DNA of 64,000 nt from Callorhinus ursinus (taxonomy: Eukaryota; Chordata; Mammalia; Carnivora; Otariidae), in NCBI RefSeq assembly GCF_003265705.1, contig NW_020312895.1, positions 981,271 to 1,045,270 of the forward strand. Reading direction: 5' to 3'. The notes beneath the pieces were generated by a model, which made no database searches, was not told where the DNA came from, and was given only the letters and a program-made list of their open reading frames with translations. Positions within the stretch are counted from its first letter, which is position 1. Every line of letters starts with the position of its first letter. Positions 59,201 through 64,000 of the stretch are shown here, one piece after another. Both the position numbers and the translations under genes were made by a program.

Positions 59201-61110
59201 ATGGGCACGAGACGTCAGCAGCTGTGTGTGGGCAGCTGTAAGCGGACTTGTGGTCACCCGTGACCGACCGGTGTCCCCGTGGCTCGGGTCTGCAGCATGG
59301 CGCCTGTGTGAGCCTTATAGCCCCCAGCCTCTTGGGTCTGGGGCTCGCCAGCACCCTTCTCCCTGCAGAACTGTCCCCTGCGAGCTGAGGGGCCCCCTAG
59401 ATAGCGTTCACCGCTTGACCACATGGCTCCACATTCTTCCCCAGGCACCAGCCCTGGGAAGTGGGCGCTCAGGATCGCGGTCACAGAGACCTCACGAGGG
59501 CTCTGCAACCCCAAGGCAGACAGGTTGGACCTGGCTTGCAGCCTTTCAGGAGGAAAAGTCTCATCTTTGCCATGAGGTCTAGGAGAAAAGCATGGAAATG
59601 GGTTTCTTCTGGCCCAGGAGGGAGGGGCATCTGGAGAGGCCCCATTGTGGGGTCAGGGGTGAGCAAGTGAAACTCCCAGGCCTGGCTGGCTTCGCTCTCT
59701 CCTCTGGAAACCCCTCAGGTCCCAGCCTCAGCTGTGCAGTTATCGGGTGATCGCGGTGCTCGGCGGGGGCGGGGGGGGGGGTGCCTGTGCTTTGGGCTAA
59801 GCCCCGTGGGCGCCAACACGGCACGGTCTGTGCCTCTCTGGGTATCACAGAACATCCATGGCCTAAGTGCCATTTTGGCTCCCCGACTTGGGCACCATCC
59901 TCGTTAGTGTTTGGTAGGTCACAGCAGGCCCCCTCCCACAGCCCAGGGACATTCCTGCACTGAGCGCTCTGGGGAAGTTCCTGTTTCCCTAGGGGCTTCC
60001 TGAGGAGCCTGGGCTGGGCCCCCCGCCTCTTGGATCTCACTCCGTTTCTGTCCAGAAAGGGAGTGGGCGGCTCTGCCCCAGGATGTCCGGCTCATGTTCT
60101 CTGAGTGCAGTTAGCTCGTTCTGGTACACCGGCGCTTTCTCGCCCCACTGCTGTGTGGGTGCAGCTTTAACACCAGAAGTGACCCCACAGAGCTGAGAAG
60201 GGCACCAGCAGCTCTGCGATGAGGCTGGCGTCCAGCCCTTGGGACAGGCTCTCCTCCAAGCGGTCTCTGGCCTTGGAGGTCGCTGGGGTCTGAGGCCATG
60301 GCTGGAGACAGTGCTGGCTGAGTCTGAAGTCCTGGGTCAGCATGGGAGCAGGAGCGTGGAGTGGGTGGAGGACCCTGCATGCATGCCCTTGGGTCAGTCT
60401 CCTGTGTGGGGGCAGGGGGTTAACTGGAGGGTTTCCGAGGGAGGGGCTCTTCGCGGGGGTCTGGCTCCCACAGAGCAGCATCCAGGGGCCACCTGCTTCT
60501 TCACCAGCAGAATGACCATCCCGAGGGCCATGACGTTATGTGAGCGGCTCAAGGTAACCCAGAGAGGTGCTGGCCTGATGGTTGTTTTTCCTGTGGAAAC
60601 AGACCACAGACCGGGGTACCCAGGGGACGTCTGCACCTGAGGTAGCTCAAGCTCCCACAGGCTCTGAGGCGGTGACTTCCCTCCTTGGGAAACCAAAACG
60701 ACCTCTGGGGACAGGTGCAGGGCCAGCTTCCCAGGGTGTGGGCTGGATAGTCCCACAGGACGTTGGGCTTCGAAGGGCCCCTACTTGTCCTGAAATTCTG
60801 AATCATTTTCCAAACAGGGGTCACGTTTGCATTTGACCCCCACATCCACAGTTTCTTCAGGAAGCACTCTGGCCTTTGTGAAGGGCCAGGAGCTGCTGTG
60901 GGGGCCTCAGTGGGGTGCCCAGGAGAGGGGTGGCTGGGTGGGAATAAGGCAGGAGGGGACTCCAACCCCTGGCCCAGGGAGGGCTTGAGCGTCCAGGGTC
61001 GGGGGGACCAGGCAGCCCGACCGCCCCGGCCATGTCCTTTGCTTTTCCAGGGGCTCTGAGAGGGGAGCCCCCCCAGGAGGGGCTCTGTCCCAGCCTAATA
61101 ATAACTCCCA
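56237..61110. other. Unassigned upstream flank, GC-rich
   Basis: GC-rich unique-looking sequence with a GGAGGGAGG-type purine patch at 58110-58175 and a G-rich run at 59764-59782. No exon, CpG island or repeat family could be supported. Confidence 0.45.
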
Positions 61111-61129
61111 GCCTGGCCCCAGCGGCCAG

Positions 61130-61171
61130 CTATTTTTAGAGCCCCTAACCCAGCCCCCATGTGACTCAGCA
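61130..61171. promoter_or_regulatory. Clustered MEF2 and AP-1/MARE sites
   Basis: CTATTTTTAG (61130-61139) is a perfect MEF2 site (YTAWWWWTAR). TGACTCAGCA (61162-61171) is a perfect AP-1 core extended to a MAF/NF-E2 half site. The pair lies within 42 bases in otherwise GC-rich DNA. Function as an enhancer is inference. Confidence 0.4.
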
Positions 61172-61856
61172 AGACCTCAAGCTGGGATGAGAAAGTCGTG
61201 GGGTGGCCCGCGGCCAGGGTGCTCCCGGCAGCCAGGTGGGCGTGAGCAGCGGGGGCCCAGAAGCAGGCCAGGCCGGCAGAGGAGCCCTCCCACTCTGGCC
61301 TCCTGGGCGCCTCAGGCCCTCCGCCTGCCGGCCCCCCCCCCCCCCCCCCGCCGCCGGCTCCTCCCCCCACGCCCAGCATGGAAAATCTGATGTCAGAATT
61401 CCAGTGTTGGCAAAGAATGTGGCTGACCTTCACCTCCTGGAGAGCCATGAGGCCCAAGGGGCTGGGCCTGGATCCCCCCCCAGGTGTCCCTAAGCACCCT
61501 GGGACCATGGCCCCCGTCCCCTCTCTGACGCCCCCCAGTTGGCCCTGGCCCCCTGCTCTGGGGGTCTCACCCCAGCACTGAGCACCTGAAGGCACCACCC
61601 AGTGTGTCCCAGGCTGGTGCTGCCCCCAGCAGCCGGGTTCATCTGGGTGGCCGGCCAGGCCATTTGTTACTAGAAGGGTTTCTGGAGCAGGTCAGCCAGG
61701 CTGAGTGCAGTGGGGGTGGCGAATCCCTAGCCCAGCTCCACGCACTGCCCCGCCTGGCGGGCTTGAGGCCCCTGATCCTGTCCACTCCTTCAAGAAGTGT
61801 CTGCAGGATGTGGGGAGGGCCGTGGGATCAGCAAGAGACCTGCATACATGCATGTG
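61172..61856. other. Unassigned upstream flank
   Basis: GC-rich with C18 at 61332-61349, then a less GC-rich stretch at 61378-61440. Nothing recognised. Confidence 0.4.
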
Positions 61857-62460
61857 AGCATGCTCACGTGTCAAGGTGTGTGTGTGCGTGCAGCCCACGT
61901 GTGTACACATATATACGTGTGTGCTCACGTGTTACGGTGTGTGTGCATGCGGCCCACATGTGTACATGTATATACGTGTGTGCTCACGTGTTACGGTGTG
62001 TGTGCATGCAGCCCACGTGTCACATGTATATACGTGTGTGCACTCACGTGTCACGGTGTGCGCATGTGTGCGGCCCACGTGTGTACACGTGCGTGCTCAC
62101 GTGTCACGGTGTGCGCATGTGTGCGGCCCACGTGTGTACACGTGTATACGTGCGTGCTCACGTGTCACGGTGTGTGCATGTGAGTGCGGCCCACGTGTAT
62201 ACACGTATATACATGTGTGCGCTCATGTGTCATGGTGTGTGCGCGCATGCGGCCCACATGTGTACACGTATATACGTGTGTGCGCTCACGTGTCACGGTG
62301 TGTGCGCGCGTGTGGCCCACGTGTGTACACGTATATACGCGTGTGCTCACGTGTCACGGTGTGTGCGTGCGGCCCACGTGTGTACACTACGTGTGTGCTC
62401 ATGTGTTACAGTGTGTGCGTGAGTGCAGCCCACGTGTGAACACATATACATGTGTGCTTG
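61857..62460 (+). repeat. CACGTG-rich minisatellite, about ten units of 52-65 bp
   Basis: The unit runs GCTCACGTGTCACGGTGTG, a (TG/CG)n stretch, GCGGCCCACGTGTGTACAC, then a TATATACGTGTGT-type end. About ten consecutive units vary by internal length of the TG/CG and TA parts. CACGTG occurs up to three times per unit, roughly 18 in total. Alternating purine-pyrimidine sequence dominates. Open frames run through it in more than one phase because stop codons are absent from the unit; they are not genes. Confidence 0.93.
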
Positions 62461-63035
62461 TGTACATGCTATGCACTGTGCATACGTGTATGGTACTTGT
62501 GTTCACATGTACACAAACGTGTGTGCACATGCGTATGTGGGAGCTTTACTCCCTTGGAAGTACACTGAGTTTCTGCAGCACCTTCTGATCTTGTGGACGC
62601 ACCCTGACAGGTGTCCCCACTGGGCTGCCCGGCCCCTTCCCACCGAGCAGGAGCTGTGCCCCCAGCTGAGGGAGAGGAAGGAGGTGAGGGCTCTGTGGGG
62701 ACCCCGGTCTCTGCGGTGGGCAGGGATCCCTGTGCACGGGGGGTCCCCCGTGGAATCGGGGAGATCAAACTGAGGGGTACGTGGAGCTGGGGGCTGTGCG
62801 TGGACTTGGTGAGGATCCCAGCCGGAAAGGGCAGGTCTTAGGAGCCCTGGCCCCCCCTTTCCTGGCAGGTCCCATGGCTTCTGGCCGGCCCTCACCTTGG
62901 CAAACACAGATGCAGACAGCAGGGAAGGGGGGCAGCCTAGGGTGCCCGGCTTCCCACGCCCTGGGGGGCCGGCTCGCACCCAGTCACTTCTGCTTGGTCT
63001 TCCCGGGCACCACCAAGTGTCCTGTTGCCATCCAG
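62461..63035. other. Unassigned upstream flank
   Basis: Begins with decaying TG/CA-rich sequence from the array, then GC-rich unique sequence. Confidence 0.4.
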
Positions 63036-63370
63036 CTGTGGGCTGTCTGTTGCCATTTATTTCCCAGAATGTGGGGATTCGGAAGAGCGGCTTTGCTGGC
63101 GTTCACCTTGGACTCACAGCCTTTGGATCGGCGGCTGTTTGTTTTCTCTGCTTCAAGCGTCAGGACGCTGCTCAATTTAGGGAAGACGTTGCTTCCCAAA
63201 GATGGATAATGACAGTAATTATACCCAACTGCTCTGCCTCTTCTTCCTAAGTTCGTCTTCAGTGAAGTAAGGAAAAATGAAAGGCCGTTTTCTGGAATGG
63301 AAGTATTATGCTGTTTTTTCCATTAACTTCAGAATCACTTAGAAGGTTTTCATTTAAAATATTTGGCTGC
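63036..63370. other. AT-richer unique segment
   Basis: Unique-looking block with no recognised repeat text, including ATGGATAATGACAGTAATTA near 63202-63221 and TTCATTTAAAATATTTGGC near 63348. A candidate conserved noncoding element; conservation is untested. Confidence 0.3.
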
Positions 63371-63500
63371 CGGCCCCTGTCAGGGACTTCTTCTTAAACT
63401 TCCCACTAAGACACCCCTGAGACAGAAACACGGAAACCCACCCGACCTGGGGAACCTGGGCAGGGATTTCTGCTGGCTGGTGGACACCGACGGATATCCC

Positions 63501-63514
63501 CTGCCCCCTGCTGG
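63501..63514 (-). promoter_or_regulatory. CTCF core motif
   Basis: The minus strand reads CCAGCAGGGGGCAG, matching all 14 positions of the core pattern CCASYAGRKGGCRS. It lies 22 kb upstream of the INPP5A start and points toward the gene. Confidence 0.65.
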
Positions 63515-63920
63515 CCACATGCCGGCCCCCTCAGCCTCCTGCTCAGGAACCCCAGCCTGTGCCCACCAGAAACCTGCGTGGCCCTCTCGGCCGTGGGGGC
63601 CACTTTCTGAGGCGGCTGTGCTGGTTCCCAAGAGCCCCTCAAGGCTCCCGCTTCACTGAATCCCCATGGGCCATCGGAGGGCAGCAGACCTCCCCTCGGT
63701 GCATGGGACCCTGTCTGGAGGGCTCCCCATGGGGCCTGAGGGCCAGGCTAGCGGGAGCCGTGGACACAGGGCCTGGGACAAAGGTGATTGGAGGACAGAG
63801 GACCCCTAGACATGGGCCCCCCAGGGGCTCCATGCAGCAACCCTTATGAGAGGGGGTGCAGCACCCCCCTGGGAAGGAGGAAAACCAGTCCCCAGTCCTG
63901 CCATTTGCAGACATGGGATG
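63515..63920. other. Unassigned upstream flank
   Basis: GC-rich; nothing recognised. Confidence 0.4.
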
Positions 63921-63924
63921 GAAC

Positions 63925-64000
63925 CCTGTGTGCACACGTGTGTACCTGCACGTACACACACCACAACACACACCACATACAACCACACACACGTACACAC
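63925..64000 (+). repeat. CA-rich simple repeat at right edge
   Basis: GTGCACACGTGTGTACCTGC followed by interrupted (CA)n with ACACACCAC and ACACACGTACACAC. Continues past the window end. Confidence 0.8.

Noticed and set aside
61857..62460. CRISPR-like array.
   Set aside because: Units are contiguous tandem repeats without unique spacers, in a mammalian genome.
61604..62588. Long Cys/Val-rich repetitive open frames across 61.6-62.6 kb (up to 272 codons).
   Set aside because: They arise because the tandem unit lacks stop codons; several phases are open at once and none has a start or splice context that sets it apart.

Overview
The window is mammalian nuclear DNA from a carnivoran. Eight tRNA-Lys-derived Can-SINEs (SINEC family, restricted to Carnivora) are spread over both strands. 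Their body and tail wording (TCCCACTCCCCCTGCTTGTG, AAATAAATAAATAAAATCTT) looks to me more like the bear/pinniped forms than the dog or weasel forms; that finer placement is inference from memory. Older layers are L1, L2, MIR, an ERVL-MaLR LTR, a Tigger/MER2 DNA transposon and an ERV1-type solo LTR.

Only one protein-coding exon is supported: the first coding exon of INPP5A (inositol polyphosphate-5-phosphatase A) on the minus strand, 41432-41506, with a strong start context and a consensus GTAAGT donor. It sits in a large CpG island (about 41250-42620) with GC boxes, a palindromic CRE and an ETS-type site. Everything left of 41432 is read as the 5' part of a very long INPP5A intron 1, which runs off the left edge; no second exon was recognised. 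Everything right of about 42620 is 5' flanking or intergenic DNA in which no gene was recognised.

Layout. 1-41431: intron 1, with L1 remnants at 1.7-3.5, 13.6-17.0, 25.9-27.8 and 37.2-37.8 kb, six Can-SINEs, a solo LTR (20.6-21.1 kb), a Tigger-type element (23.58-23.91 kb), two minisatellites (19.3 and 22.4 kb), AT-rich unique stretches at 12.2-12.9 and 39.7-40.3 kb, and a G-rich degenerate array next to the exon. 41.25-42.62 kb: promoter CpG island. 42.96-43.56 kb: MaLR LTR carrying a nested Can-SINE. 44-46.2 kb: L2/MIR remnants and a minisatellite with an assembly gap. 46.6-48.2 kb: L1. 51.6-52.3 kb: antisense L1 and a Can-SINE. 52.3-61 kb: GC-rich sequence without recognised features. 61.86-62.46 kb: an unusual tandem array rich in CACGTG. 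63.5 kb: a perfect CTCF-core match.

The points most worth a second look are in and around the INPP5A leader: a GGC tract whose poly-glycine frame stays open and in phase with the INPP5A start codon, a seven-codon uORF between them, and strong strand asymmetry of G on both flanks. No operon-like, CRISPR or novel enzymatic system is present.
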